A stretch of 64,000 nucleotides of DNA from CAZSWS01 sp964610765 (GTDB lineage Bacteria; Bacteroidota; Bacteroidia; Bacteroidales; Tannerellaceae). The position numbers and the translations under genes are program-made. The stretch lies in the NCBI GenBank assembly GCA_964610765.1, contig CAZSWS010000005.1, positions 1-64,000 on the forward strand. The letters run 5' to 3'. Of the stretch, positions 54,175-62,917 are shown piece by piece (the first letter of the stretch is position 1; every line of letters begins with the position of its first letter). The notes under the pieces were generated by a model. The model worked only from the letters and a program-made list of their open reading frames with translations. It ran no database searches and was not told where the DNA came from.

Positions 54175-57100
54175 TTATTCTTCAAATACCACGCGAAAAC
54201 CAACATTATGTACTCGTTGCCATGGATAATAGGCCTTCCGGGCATACGATGTGGAGAATTTCGGACGCTCTATATATGAACCGCCTCGAACAACTTTATA
54301 CTCCGAATCATGCTTTGACTTTTCACTGTATGGATAAGGCTTATAATCTGAACAAGTCCATTCTGCAATATTTCCATGCATGCTATACAAACCAAACGGA
54401 TTGGGTTGAAACTTTTTAGAATCAGTCTGAATCATATACCCATCATCTACATTTTCAGCCTTCGGAAGATACGTATAGTATGAATACCAATAAGCTTTTT
54501 CGGACATTGGTTGTGGATCGACCCCGCTTACGGCAAACTTATTAGTTGTCTTATCGGCTAAATTCTCCATCTGCCCAAAGTCTGCATTTAAATCGCCAAA
54601 CCAAAAGTCGTTTTCACTTCCGGCACGGCAAGCCCACTCCCATTGAGCTTCAGTAGGTAAAGATAATTTCACTCCCAACTTATCACCCAGTTTTTGGCAA
54701 TATTCCATTGCATCTTCATAGCTCACACGTATTACGGGTTGCTCAGGAAGATTGGCCGGATAGCCCGCATCCACGTGGTCTTTCCACAATTGGTCTACAT
54801 AACGGCTATCATGGTCCGGATGAATCACATTATATTGTTCATTGGTAATTTCTATTTCACCCATCCAGAAAGATTTATCAATCTTCACCTTGGATAATGG
54901 ACGTACATCCGCCTCCCCATTATAACTGCCCATCACAAACTGCCCGGCAGGAATGCGTACAAAAGTAAGATTTACACCGGGAGCAATTTCAAACACACGT
55001 TTGGTCTCTGCTTCTTTTTGCTGTAATTCTTTAGCAGTTGATGAATTAAAAGGCCATCCTTTCACTTTCACATCCTTTCTTTTTACTTCGCTCAGGGCCT
55101 TAGGCCTCTCCGGAATTATTTCGCCCTGTCCTTTCAGCAAATTGGCATAGTCTTCTATCTCTTTTTTCCAATCGACTCCCGTGCCTGCGGCATATTTATT
55201 GTTCAGTTCAATACGGCGATCTATTTGATTAAAACCTTTATAAGGGAAGTCTGTGATTTGATTTGCATTAAAGTATCCTCTATCCGGTGCATTATAATCA
55301 ATCCAGTTATAGATTTTTCTCCATTCTTCGTCTGTGAGTTCTACATTGTAATGTCCTTTTTTAAGTACCCGAATTAACTCACTGGTATTTGCATGATATT
55401 CATAAGGCTGCAAGACAATAATGTCCGCTTCCGGTCCTTGTCGATGAACATAAGGATGTAAATTCAAATAAGACAAACCAAATCCTTCTTTATCTTTTTT
55501 TCCACCTCGTAAGTCGAAAGCTTTTCCTTCTCCGGTATGACAGGCTATACAAGCTCTATCAAGTACTGGTTGCACTTCTAAATCAAACGTAAACGAACGT
55601 ACTCCTCCATCAGGTTTCATCAGTGGTTCTGCTGCTTTCTGAGAAGCGATTGTACGCTTAGGAATAGGTATCTGATTCTGATCTTCATGACAACCCACAC
55701 ATGACACAATCTCACCGGGCTGTCCCGTAAACCAGCTACGCATCCATTGAATAGCTGCACCGTTTTCATCTACCGGTTGTATAGATACCGGCGTGTTAGC
55801 AGGTATCTTAAAGATTACCGAACCATCTTCTTCTACCGGAACTGTTCCTAGCATACGCTTAATATCCCAACCACTTTGAATACCTTGCCAGTTGTGGTCT
55901 GACTTTGTTTTCACATAGGCATATTCATACGCATGCAGACGTAATTCTTTAACCGTTCCCTTGGGTACTCCTCGCAGCCCTTCTCCTTCATAAATATCTT
56001 GAATAAAGACCGTTGCTTCTTTCTCATTCAGCTTGACGCGGTCAGGGATAGCAGGTGGCATTGTTGTTTGACTTAGAAGAATAGGACTTATGTAGCCTTC
56101 TCCTTCCACTTTTTGCAAGCAAGTAACATTATCAAACACATCTACCAGGTAAATCCCCCAAAGGTCATTGGGAGTGAGTTTGGCAGCAACTAAAAAATAA
56201 GAGTCATTCAGCGGCGTTGGTTTGATAAATTGCGGCCATACACCATTTACCAGCTCATCCTTTATGAGTTCTACGATGGGGCGATTCCTAAAAGGAATTT
56301 CTTGCCTCATACCCGCAGCACCTTTTCGCGCTTTATTCGGATCGAATATCATCAAACGACCGGAACGAGCCACTCCGTGATGACCGGAAATAATACCCAC
56401 AAAAGCAGACGAATGTCCGGGGATGGGCTGCATATCAAAGGTTGAGTTAGGAAACATATTCCCACTTCCCCACAGTGCTTTGTTTTCTGTGCCATCCGGA
56501 TTCATATGCATCACAATGCGCGAGTAATAATGAGTTAGGTCGGTATATTCCCATCGGGTATACATCACACGACCATTATTCATGATTACAGGGTTCCAGT
56601 TTGCATCTTGATCAAACGTCAAGCGACGCATAGATTTATCCTTCGGGTTATATAAAACCATATTCCCAACCGGATCGCTGCCATTCACACAAGGAACCCC
56701 CTGATAACCAATATTTGAATTAGCTATTACTCGTCCATCAGGTAGCCAAGTGCCATCATAAAACTCCAAATCAGGCTCAAGCATTTCAATCATTGGCGAT
56801 GCCTCTTCATTTGAAAGATCTAGTTCAAATAAGTTCCATCGTTTGTCAGGCATCAGAGCAGTAAACATCAGCCTATCTCCTTTCCAGTGAAGCTTCAGGT
56901 CGGCAATAGATGAAGTGTTATCCGGTTTATAAACCGTACGCTGCTTGATTTCATCTCTCAATCCTGTCAACTCTACGACCTCGGCATTAAATCCGGTACG
57001 TCTGGCAGATTCCTGATTACTCCAGTTGTTAGCCTGTGTACCCAATTCAGGAGCCATCACTCTACGAGCGTTATCCCCTAGTATATATCGGGTAGCTACA

Positions 57101-58167
57101 ATTTTGTCTACATCAAGTAAAGGATTTCCCAGTATGATTTTCTTTTTTACCTCCAAAGCTCTTTCAGCATCAGATAATGCTTTTTTATCGCCTTGGTACA
57201 TCCCATCAAAACCTTCCTTAAACAACTGCTCCAACTCATTCATCAAGGGTTGATATGTAGTCAGGTCATAGCCTTTCATTCCTTTCATATCGTTAAAGGC
57301 TAAACGAACAGCCTCCATATTCAACCACTCCAAATCTTCTTGAAACTGCATCACTTTGCGCAGTTCTTCATACATTTCTAAATAAGCACGAAGCTGCTCC
57401 TCTCCTACTTGCTTCGTTTTTTCAACATTTGCCAGCACTTGCTGATAATGCGTCGGATGTTTAAATTTAGCGACCAGATTCTCCAGCGCTTTTTTCTCTA
57501 TCGGTTCTACTGAAATTAACCAGTTAGTAAGATCACCCACCAGACTTCTAAGTATGCGTGATTCTTCGGGGAAACGACTGGTTAAGTCTTCTGCTTCTTT
57601 TTGAGGATATTGATTAATGATATGAAAATATACGCTTCCGGTCTTAGACGCATCGGCAATTCCCATTTCAGCCTCAAAGCGTACAAACTGTTTATCTAAT
57701 GCATACACCAGTATGCCATTCGCATGGCATAACACACTGTGCTCATACTTCTTTCCCCCAATAGTCATAGGGTTATCATGAACATCCGTGTTTTTCTTTA
57801 AGGTTGCAGCACCTACTCTCCAATATGCAGGATCAAGTTCATCTAGCCAAACAGCAGTACCGTCTTTTTTAATCAGTCGCCCATTTGCCCATGTAGCCCA
57901 GTCCCAACCATTTCCATCAGGACCACCCAGCGTTAGTAATACCAGGTTTTCTTGCCCTGTGATGTCTACAGAGATTGGTGTAGCTTTCGTTTGTGCCTTT
58001 ATCCATTCACTCTGAATTGGGAAGCCATCTTTCTCTAACGATGTCTGAATAGTCGTCTTCGTTTTGACTACGGCGTCAATCCAAGTTTCTTTTGTTTCTT
58101 TTTGTGCCTGAACTTGTGTGCTCAAAGAAACAAATAGCGTCGTTAATATGATTAGTAAATTTCTCAT
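54175..58167 (-). CDS. NPCBM - HzsA-related - diheme - FGE-fold exported protein
   Basis: A 1330-residue exported protein. The signal peptide spans about 1-22. An NPCBM-like carbohydrate-binding domain follows (about 65-185, GPDGNGWDWATWANGRLI, RFEAEMGIADA). A helical stretch (190-350) leads into a beta-propeller-like HzsA-related region (350-800). Two c-type haem motifs are present, CVGCH near 822 and CIACH near 872. Residues about 1068-1330 form a formylglycine-generating-enzyme fold (IPAGQFVMGS, LPTEAQWEWACRAG, GNIAEW, RGGSYI). The FGE catalytic cysteines are absent. Function unknown; likely an extracytoplasmic redox and sugar-binding protein. It ends the IclR operon. Confidence 0.85.
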   Translation of the reverse strand: MRNLLIILTTLFVSLSTQVQAQKETKETWIDAVVKTKTTIQTSLEKDGFPIQSEWIKAQTKATPISVDITGQENLVLLTLGGPDGNGWDWATWANGRLIKKDGTAVWLDELDPAYWRVGAATLKKNTDVHDNPMTIGGKKYEHSVLCHANGILVYALDKQFVRFEAEMGIADASKTGSVYFHIINQYPQKEAEDLTSRFPEESRILRSLVGDLTNWLISVEPIEKKALENLVAKFKHPTHYQQVLANVEKTKQVGEEQLRAYLEMYEELRKVMQFQEDLEWLNMEAVRLAFNDMKGMKGYDLTTYQPLMNELEQLFKEGFDGMYQGDKKALSDAERALEVKKKIILGNPLLDVDKIVATRYILGDNARRVMAPELGTQANNWSNQESARRTGFNAEVVELTGLRDEIKQRTVYKPDNTSSIADLKLHWKGDRLMFTALMPDKRWNLFELDLSNEEASPMIEMLEPDLEFYDGTWLPDGRVIANSNIGYQGVPCVNGSDPVGNMVLYNPKDKSMRRLTFDQDANWNPVIMNNGRVMYTRWEYTDLTHYYSRIVMHMNPDGTENKALWGSGNMFPNSTFDMQPIPGHSSAFVGIISGHHGVARSGRLMIFDPNKARKGAAGMRQEIPFRNRPIVELIKDELVNGVWPQFIKPTPLNDSYFLVAAKLTPNDLWGIYLVDVFDNVTCLQKVEGEGYISPILLSQTTMPPAIPDRVKLNEKEATVFIQDIYEGEGLRGVPKGTVKELRLHAYEYAYVKTKSDHNWQGIQSGWDIKRMLGTVPVEEDGSVIFKIPANTPVSIQPVDENGAAIQWMRSWFTGQPGEIVSCVGCHEDQNQIPIPKRTIASQKAAEPLMKPDGGVRSFTFDLEVQPVLDRACIACHTGEGKAFDLRGGKKDKEGFGLSYLNLHPYVHRQGPEADIIVLQPYEYHANTSELIRVLKKGHYNVELTDEEWRKIYNWIDYNAPDRGYFNANQITDFPYKGFNQIDRRIELNNKYAAGTGVDWKKEIEDYANLLKGQGEIIPERPKALSEVKRKDVKVKGWPFNSSTAKELQQKEAETKRVFEIAPGVNLTFVRIPAGQFVMGSYNGEADVRPLSKVKIDKSFWMGEIEITNEQYNVIHPDHDSRYVDQLWKDHVDAGYPANLPEQPVIRVSYEDAMEYCQKLGDKLGVKLSLPTEAQWEWACRAGSENDFWFGDLNADFGQMENLADKTTNKFAVSGVDPQPMSEKAYWYSYYTYLPKAENVDDGYMIQTDSKKFQPNPFGLYSMHGNIAEWTCSDYKPYPYSEKSKHDSEYKVVRGGSYIERPKFSTSYARKAYYPWQRVHNVGFRVVFEE

Positions 58168-58197
58168 GAACTACTGTTTAGCTAGATTTTGCATCAA

Positions 58198-58902
58198 TTA
58201 TAGAAAAGCCTTGGGATTGGTAAAACGCAATCCGTCGCCATCATGATAAGAAGCCCATTCATCTACGACTGCTCCTTCAGGACCTGCCATTAGAAAATGG
58301 TATGACTCAATTTTTTTCAGGTGAATGATATCACCTATTTCTTGTTTTACAAAGTTTTTACTTTTGATAGGTCCATGTGATTCAGGAATGGCAGGAGCAT
58401 TGGGTGTTTCTTCTCCAATCTCTGAAAAGTTATACGCCCATCCTTTAGTTACCATCCATGATTCAAATTTTGCCGGAAATGCTGTTTTAACATGCGCATG
58501 TTCTGTAATCATTTGTCCGGGCAACAGATAAATAGCATGTGCAAAATAGCCATGTTCCTGGTCATTCACCCAGAAAACTCCTCCCATACCTACGTTCTCA
58601 AAATCTCCCAGACCAAAATCAACAACCCAAAATTCTTTTTCCATAAAGGGTGTAAATGGCAAATCATAGAAAGCTAACATATCTTTCATAGCTTCAATAG
58701 CTACGTCTTCATTAAACTTCCCATCTGTGTAAAAATCAGCGTTCGTGTACTTTTTTGAATACTTCATGTCTTTTTTATTAATTGTTTCTGTATTGGTTTT
58801 CTCGTCAGCACCTTCCGTGCTTGTTTTTCCTGTACAGGCGGTAAATGAATAAGCTATCATCCCAAATAACAGGTAATGTACAAATCGAATCTTTTTCATC
58901 AT
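58198..58902 (-). CDS. cupin lipoprotein resembling D-lyxose isomerase
   Basis: A 234-residue exported protein with lipobox-like FTAC (Cys23). The cupin fold carries a likely metal site: ITEHAHVK (two His), the Glu in FESWMVTKGWAYNF, and a third His in SYHFLMAGPEGAVVDEWAS. The ending LRFTNPKAFL closely resembles the FTDP end of D-lyxose/D-mannose isomerases. This suggests binding or isomerising of a sugar at the cell surface. It lies 24 bases after the chorismatase-like gene and 30 before the HzsA-like gene. Not a confirmed isomerase, since export is unusual for the family. Confidence 0.7.
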   Translation of the reverse strand: MMKKIRFVHYLLFGMIAYSFTACTGKTSTEGADEKTNTETINKKDMKYSKKYTNADFYTDGKFNEDVAIEAMKDMLAFYDLPFTPFMEKEFWVVDFGLGDFENVGMGGVFWVNDQEHGYFAHAIYLLPGQMITEHAHVKTAFPAKFESWMVTKGWAYNFSEIGEETPNAPAIPESHGPIKSKNFVKQEIGDIIHLKKIESYHFLMAGPEGAVVDEWASYHDGDGLRFTNPKAFL

Positions 58903-58926
58903 TATGTTTGTTTTTAAATTATACTA

Positions 58927-60018
58927 TCAATCTATTGCAACTCCTTCAATCTCAATCAGCAGTTCGTCTCGGCAAACATCTGCCCACATATAAGAGATGG
59001 GGATATTCAGCTGATAGGTGCTCATCAAGCCAGCGGCTTCTTCATAATCTTCGGGATATTTCAAATAAACCCTTAGCATCAATAACTTTGCTTCATCTAT
59101 CAATTCAGCGATATTCTCCATCGTTATTTGAAGCTGTTTAGCCAGTCCCACATTTTTAAGACTATTCTCACCTCTAATAGCCGCAGTTCCGGATATATAT
59201 ATCAATCGGTTATTCAGCGAATGGATACTTTTAGCTCTTTCAAACTTAGGAGTCGTTTTACATTGGTTTGCATGCTCTAGCACATCGCCGGAGTAAGCGT
59301 GTGCAGCCACTTGCAACTTATTATCAATAGGAACAGCATAGGATGTATCATCTTTAAATAAAACCACATCCATGTCAACAAGGACTCCTCCCAAATTTGT
59401 TCCTATTCCTGTAGCAGCCGGATAACCATTACTCCATGTAGTTTGGTTATAGAAAGCGCTTCGTGCATTGTTAAACAATTGATAGTGCTGATTATCCTTC
59501 TCATAATCAGTGATTCGCTCAATATAATTCCACTGCCGGATGATTTGATGAATGGCAAACCCTTCCTTTTGAAGCAGGTTCCCTATCTTTTTAAATACCT
59601 CTTCTGACTGTTCACTCATCGGACTATTCAGGTTACCCTGGAAACCACCTGCAAATAAAAAACGCCCCATACTATTCTCCATCAACACATACGGCAAACC
59701 ATCCGTGGTTCGATAAGATATACGGTCATCCGGATCGGGCACAAAGGCGTGAACTTCCAGCACCAATGGCGCATCTAGTGGAGGTTGCGAAATATAACTA
59801 ACCGTAGGCAGTTTGTCTCCAAACCAGGCTTTTACTTTGTCTTGTATAATTGACTTACGTCTACTATATTCAACTTGTTCGTTCGGTGTGCCAAAAAAAA
59901 GCAGTCGCAATACACTTTCTTGTTTTCTTATTGCCTTTAAAAGCTGATTAACCATTTCTTCAAATGGAGCTTTTTCTGCTGTATAAATATGATACCTTAT
60001 TTTTTCTGTATAGTTCAT
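58927..60018 (-). CDS. chorismatase-like protein (FkbO/Hyg5 family, RidA fold)
   Basis: A 363-residue protein with two RidA/YjgF-like halves. Family marks: the first half ends RQWNYIERI, then LFNNARSAFY, GYPAATGIGT, and the C-terminal DVCRDELLIEIEGVA, whose Glu matches the catalytic position of chorismatases. Named relatives cleave chorismate to pyruvate and hydroxybenzoate or dihydrobenzoate. There is no chorismate gene nearby and no signal peptide. Alternative: a stand-alone Rid-type hydrolase. ATG 60018 is chosen over the in-frame ATG at 60042; both avoid the preceding stop. Confidence 0.65.
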   Translation of the reverse strand: MNYTEKIRYHIYTAEKAPFEEMVNQLLKAIRKQESVLRLLFFGTPNEQVEYSRRKSIIQDKVKAWFGDKLPTVSYISQPPLDAPLVLEVHAFVPDPDDRISYRTTDGLPYVLMENSMGRFLFAGGFQGNLNSPMSEQSEEVFKKIGNLLQKEGFAIHQIIRQWNYIERITDYEKDNQHYQLFNNARSAFYNQTTWSNGYPAATGIGTNLGGVLVDMDVVLFKDDTSYAVPIDNKLQVAAHAYSGDVLEHANQCKTTPKFERAKSIHSLNNRLIYISGTAAIRGENSLKNVGLAKQLQITMENIAELIDEAKLLMLRVYLKYPEDYEEAAGLMSTYQLNIPISYMWADVCRDELLIEIEGVAID

Positions 60019-60049
60019 TGTCAGATTACTTGGGTTATACATTTTCGTA

Positions 60050-61828
60050 TTATAACGAATTTACATATTCGGTCAATGCTTCAATTTCTTTTGCTGAGGT
60101 TTTCTTTTCAATACCATGCTTATGTACTTCAAATACATCTTTCATTGTTGCCGCTCGCCCATCAAATAAATAAGGTGCTGTACGCCAAACCTCTCGCAAT
60201 GTAGGCGTATCCCAACCTTGTTCAAACTCAATATCCTCTCCTATCCGATGAGTTTTCATATCAGTATAGTAAGGACCACTATGGCATTCACCACATTTCA
60301 ATTTGTCAAACACTTTTCTTCCTTCTTTGGCCTTTTCAGACAAAGCTCCTTCAACCAGATAAGGACTCGAAATTGGTTCTAATGCTTTTAGGTATTCATC
60401 TACACAATCTAGTGACTGACGATCCAGTTCGAAAAATTGAATAAAACGAAATCCTGCATCCACAGCCAACTCAGCCGAAGCACGAATACCCGAAATCATA
60501 CATGGAGGGGTTACATGACTAAATAAAAGACTTTTACAGTTTTTGGAATTCCCCACCCCATCATTCATCAAATCCCAATTCATGGCGTCCATACGAGCAT
60601 CACCGGGGTGACAACCATTGCAGCTTTGCCAGTTTTGGAAACAATGTGTCGCATCATTAAATATTTTCTCTCCTTTATGAATCGCAGATTCTACACGCCC
60701 CGGGTTCATATCAATCACCTGGTTAGCCAGTGTCTGCACATCAAACACATTTAACACGTCAGCAAAATAGGTAGGTATATAGAGTTTCTCATTTGTAAGC
60801 ACTAAGCTGCGAGGTCCGTTGCCTTCCAACGTGATTCGTTTACGTATATCATATAAGAAGTTTAAATCATAATCTAATAATTCTTTATTCGGATATTTCT
60901 CCAATTTATCCCTCATAGCTTGATGCTCAATCACTGATACTTCATGCGTACCTGAATGAAGGATATAGATTGTCTTTTCATTACATGCTATATTCCAAAT
61001 ACCCGCAGCACCTCTTTCCGGTTCATCAGTTACAACAGATCCAACAAATGCTTGTGCTTCTACATTAATTACACTAAAAGCACTCGTGTTCATCCAACCT
61101 TGTTGTAGTTGAGAGGTAGGCACTGTATAACGTCCCAGATTATGAGCTACATATACATATTTATTATCGGGAGTAATCGTTATACCCCGGAGAGCATTAC
61201 TTCCGTTCGATAAGGAAATATCTTTGATCTTTTTAAAGGACTGTAAGTCAATCACTGAAACGCACCCCCCTACGTAGTTGAGATCGGCTCGTTGTGCCGG
61301 AAGGTAGTTGACAACATACATATACCGCCCATCATTTGTCGTGACAGCCGATACAGGCTCACGTGGCACTTCTACCCGGCGTGTAACTTTCATTGATTGA
61401 AGTTCTACCTCTACCACCGAGTTCGCAAATTGATTACATACATATATATGTTTCTCATCCGGTGAGATAAGTGGAAAACAGGTGCCCGAACCGGTCAAGA
61501 CAGCACCCTCTATCTGCCCTGATTCAAGATTCACTACTTGCAACTGTCCCTGAGTGCTAAATGTAGTTACATACGCTTTACCGTTATGAAAAACGACTCC
61601 CGTAGGTATTTCATTCAATGGGTATGAGTTTAATAAGGTTTTACCGTCTGATGAGAATAAGTCAAGACGTTGCAACCCTTTTTGAGTCAATAGTATTTCT
61701 CCCTTATCTGTTAAGGCTATATCTGTTGAAAAGAAGGGAGTGGTTTCTTCTTTTTTGGAGGTAATTGTTACACTGCAAAACAGAATGAAAGATGAGAGTA
61801 TTACAAAAAATAAGGTAATGTTTTTCAT
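60050..61828 (-). CDS. YVTN beta-propeller with MauG/CCP-like diheme domain
   Basis: A 592-residue exported protein. The signal segment (about 1-20) is followed by a YVTN-type seven-bladed beta-propeller (about 40-380; YVCNQFANSVVEVELQS, YVAHNLGRYTVP). A c-type cytochrome domain with CNGCH near 403 and CGECH near 509 follows. The segment TPTLREVWRTAPYLFDGRAATMKDV is typical of MauG/cytochrome c peroxidase-like proteins. Probably an extracytoplasmic electron-transfer or oxidising protein. Its ATG overlaps the IclR stop in ATGA, so it is translationally coupled to the regulator. Confidence 0.88.
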   Translation of the reverse strand: MKNITLFFVILSSFILFCSVTITSKKEETTPFFSTDIALTDKGEILLTQKGLQRLDLFSSDGKTLLNSYPLNEIPTGVVFHNGKAYVTTFSTQGQLQVVNLESGQIEGAVLTGSGTCFPLISPDEKHIYVCNQFANSVVEVELQSMKVTRRVEVPREPVSAVTTNDGRYMYVVNYLPAQRADLNYVGGCVSVIDLQSFKKIKDISLSNGSNALRGITITPDNKYVYVAHNLGRYTVPTSQLQQGWMNTSAFSVINVEAQAFVGSVVTDEPERGAAGIWNIACNEKTIYILHSGTHEVSVIEHQAMRDKLEKYPNKELLDYDLNFLYDIRKRITLEGNGPRSLVLTNEKLYIPTYFADVLNVFDVQTLANQVIDMNPGRVESAIHKGEKIFNDATHCFQNWQSCNGCHPGDARMDAMNWDLMNDGVGNSKNCKSLLFSHVTPPCMISGIRASAELAVDAGFRFIQFFELDRQSLDCVDEYLKALEPISSPYLVEGALSEKAKEGRKVFDKLKCGECHSGPYYTDMKTHRIGEDIEFEQGWDTPTLREVWRTAPYLFDGRAATMKDVFEVHKHGIEKKTSAKEIEALTEYVNSL

Positions 61829-62625
61829 GCTTTTATAAATCCTAAATCATGTGATATATTTGCTGCTACTTCTTTAATTGAAGCTACTGAGTGGTTAAAA
61901 ATAGGAGTAGTTAACCGATCTTTAGGACCGGAAATCCAAATAGCACCGCATGGATAACCGGTGAAATTAATAATGGGAGCGCCTATACAAATCACTCCGC
62001 TTAATTCCTCTTCATTATCCATGGCATATCCCTGCTGATACACCTTATCTAGTTCTTCTAAATAAGCCTTACGGGTAGTTATGGTTCGTTCATTGTATTT
62101 TTCAAACTTCATATAAGATAAATACCTTTCTCTGACTGTTTTGGGCAGATAGGCCATAATTGCCTTGCCGGGCGCTGAGCAATGCAGTTCAAACGGTTTT
62201 CCGGGTGACAAAACAAAGTGAAACGTGTGTACACCTTGTGCCTGTTCTATAAAAATTCCTTTTTCATCACCTAACACACCAAAACATGCTGTTTCTTTTA
62301 CGCGGTCACGTAAATCGCGCAAATGCGGAAGTACTGTTTCTAATAAATTATGTTCATTAAGAGAGCGGAAACCTAAATTCAAGACCTTAAGAGATAATTT
62401 GTATCGCTTGCTTTCTTCATTATATAATAAGTAGTCAAGACGTACTAGCGTATTTAAAATTCGATAAGTTGTAGTTTGAGAAATATCCAATGCGGTTCTA
62501 ATCTCCTGCAATGAGCGTCCTTTGATATGCAGTGATAGATATTCTATGATAGCCAAGCCTTTCTCCAGGTTTGGCACCTTATAATTATCTGCTAATTTTT
62601 CCGTATTTGAATTCTGATTTTCCAT
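61825..62625 (-). CDS. IclR-family transcriptional regulator
   Basis: A 266-residue regulator. The N-terminal winged helix-turn-helix has KGLAIIEYLSLH, LQEIRTALDISQTTTYRILNTL and LDYLLYNEESKRYKLSLKVLNLG (about 20-90). The ligand domain follows with HCSAPGKAIMAYLP and GAPIINFTGYPCGAIWISGP. IclR proteins bind small aromatic, acid or sugar-derived effectors. It heads the redox operon. I chose ATG 62625, which falls inside a palindrome; the ATG at 62655 would precede the -7 box spacing. Likely controls the downstream genes and itself. Confidence 0.92.
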   Translation of the reverse strand: MENQNSNTEKLADNYKVPNLEKGLAIIEYLSLHIKGRSLQEIRTALDISQTTTYRILNTLVRLDYLLYNEESKRYKLSLKVLNLGFRSLNEHNLLETVLPHLRDLRDRVKETACFGVLGDEKGIFIEQAQGVHTFHFVLSPGKPFELHCSAPGKAIMAYLPKTVRERYLSYMKFEKYNERTITTRKAYLEELDKVYQQGYAMDNEEELSGVICIGAPIINFTGYPCGAIWISGPKDRLTTPIFNHSVASIKEVAANISHDLGFIKA

Positions 62626-62633
62626 ATATGGAA
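62620..62633. promoter_or_regulatory. candidate IclR operator palindrome
   Basis: TTCCATATATGGAA is a perfect 14-bp palindrome overlapping the IclR start codon and lying about 20 bases downstream of the -7 box. IclR-type operators often have a GGAA/TTCC dyad. Autoregulation is inferred. Confidence 0.5.
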
Positions 62634-62652
62634 TAAGGTTTCGGGTTCTATT

Positions 62653-62682
62653 CAAATATATTAATCATAATTAAAAGGCAAA
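62653..62682 (-). promoter_or_regulatory. promoter of the IclR operon
   Basis: TTTG (62682 to 62679), an 18-base spacer, then TATATTTG (62660 to 62653) on the minus strand. Both boxes are exact, the best promoter in this part of the window. Confidence 0.7.
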
Positions 62683-62805
62683 ATATATTCTTGCAAAAAG
62701 TCGTTAAGTATGTTGTAGAACATAAGAATATGAACAACTCAGTCAAAGTGGAAAATGGTTTTACTCATGGCTAATATCTTATGGTTTCAAAAACAATATA
62801 ATATC

Positions 62806-62848
62806 CAAAAAAGGTCGAGGACTCAAAACATTGAGAAAACTCGACCTT
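62806..62848 (-). terminator. terminator after the VOC gene
   Basis: On the minus strand AAGGTCGAG (62848 to 62840) pairs with CTCGACCTT (62819 to 62811), followed by six T residues. It ends the epimerase-VOC unit and insulates it from the IclR promoter. Confidence 0.8.
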
Positions 62849-62917
62849 ACTTTTTTAGAAAATACCTTTATCAGACAACAAGTATTTTCATTTCAAACGT
62901 CTATTCCAACTAGCACT

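Noticed and set aside
54126..54419. Plus-strand ORF opposite the HzsA-like gene
   Set aside because: It starts in the hairpin and is antisense to the conserved FGE-fold end; composition follows the opposite frame.
54175..58167. Hydrazine synthesis or sulfatase activation
   Set aside because: HzsA resemblance is only regional, partner subunits are missing, FGE cysteines are absent and there is no sulfatase gene.
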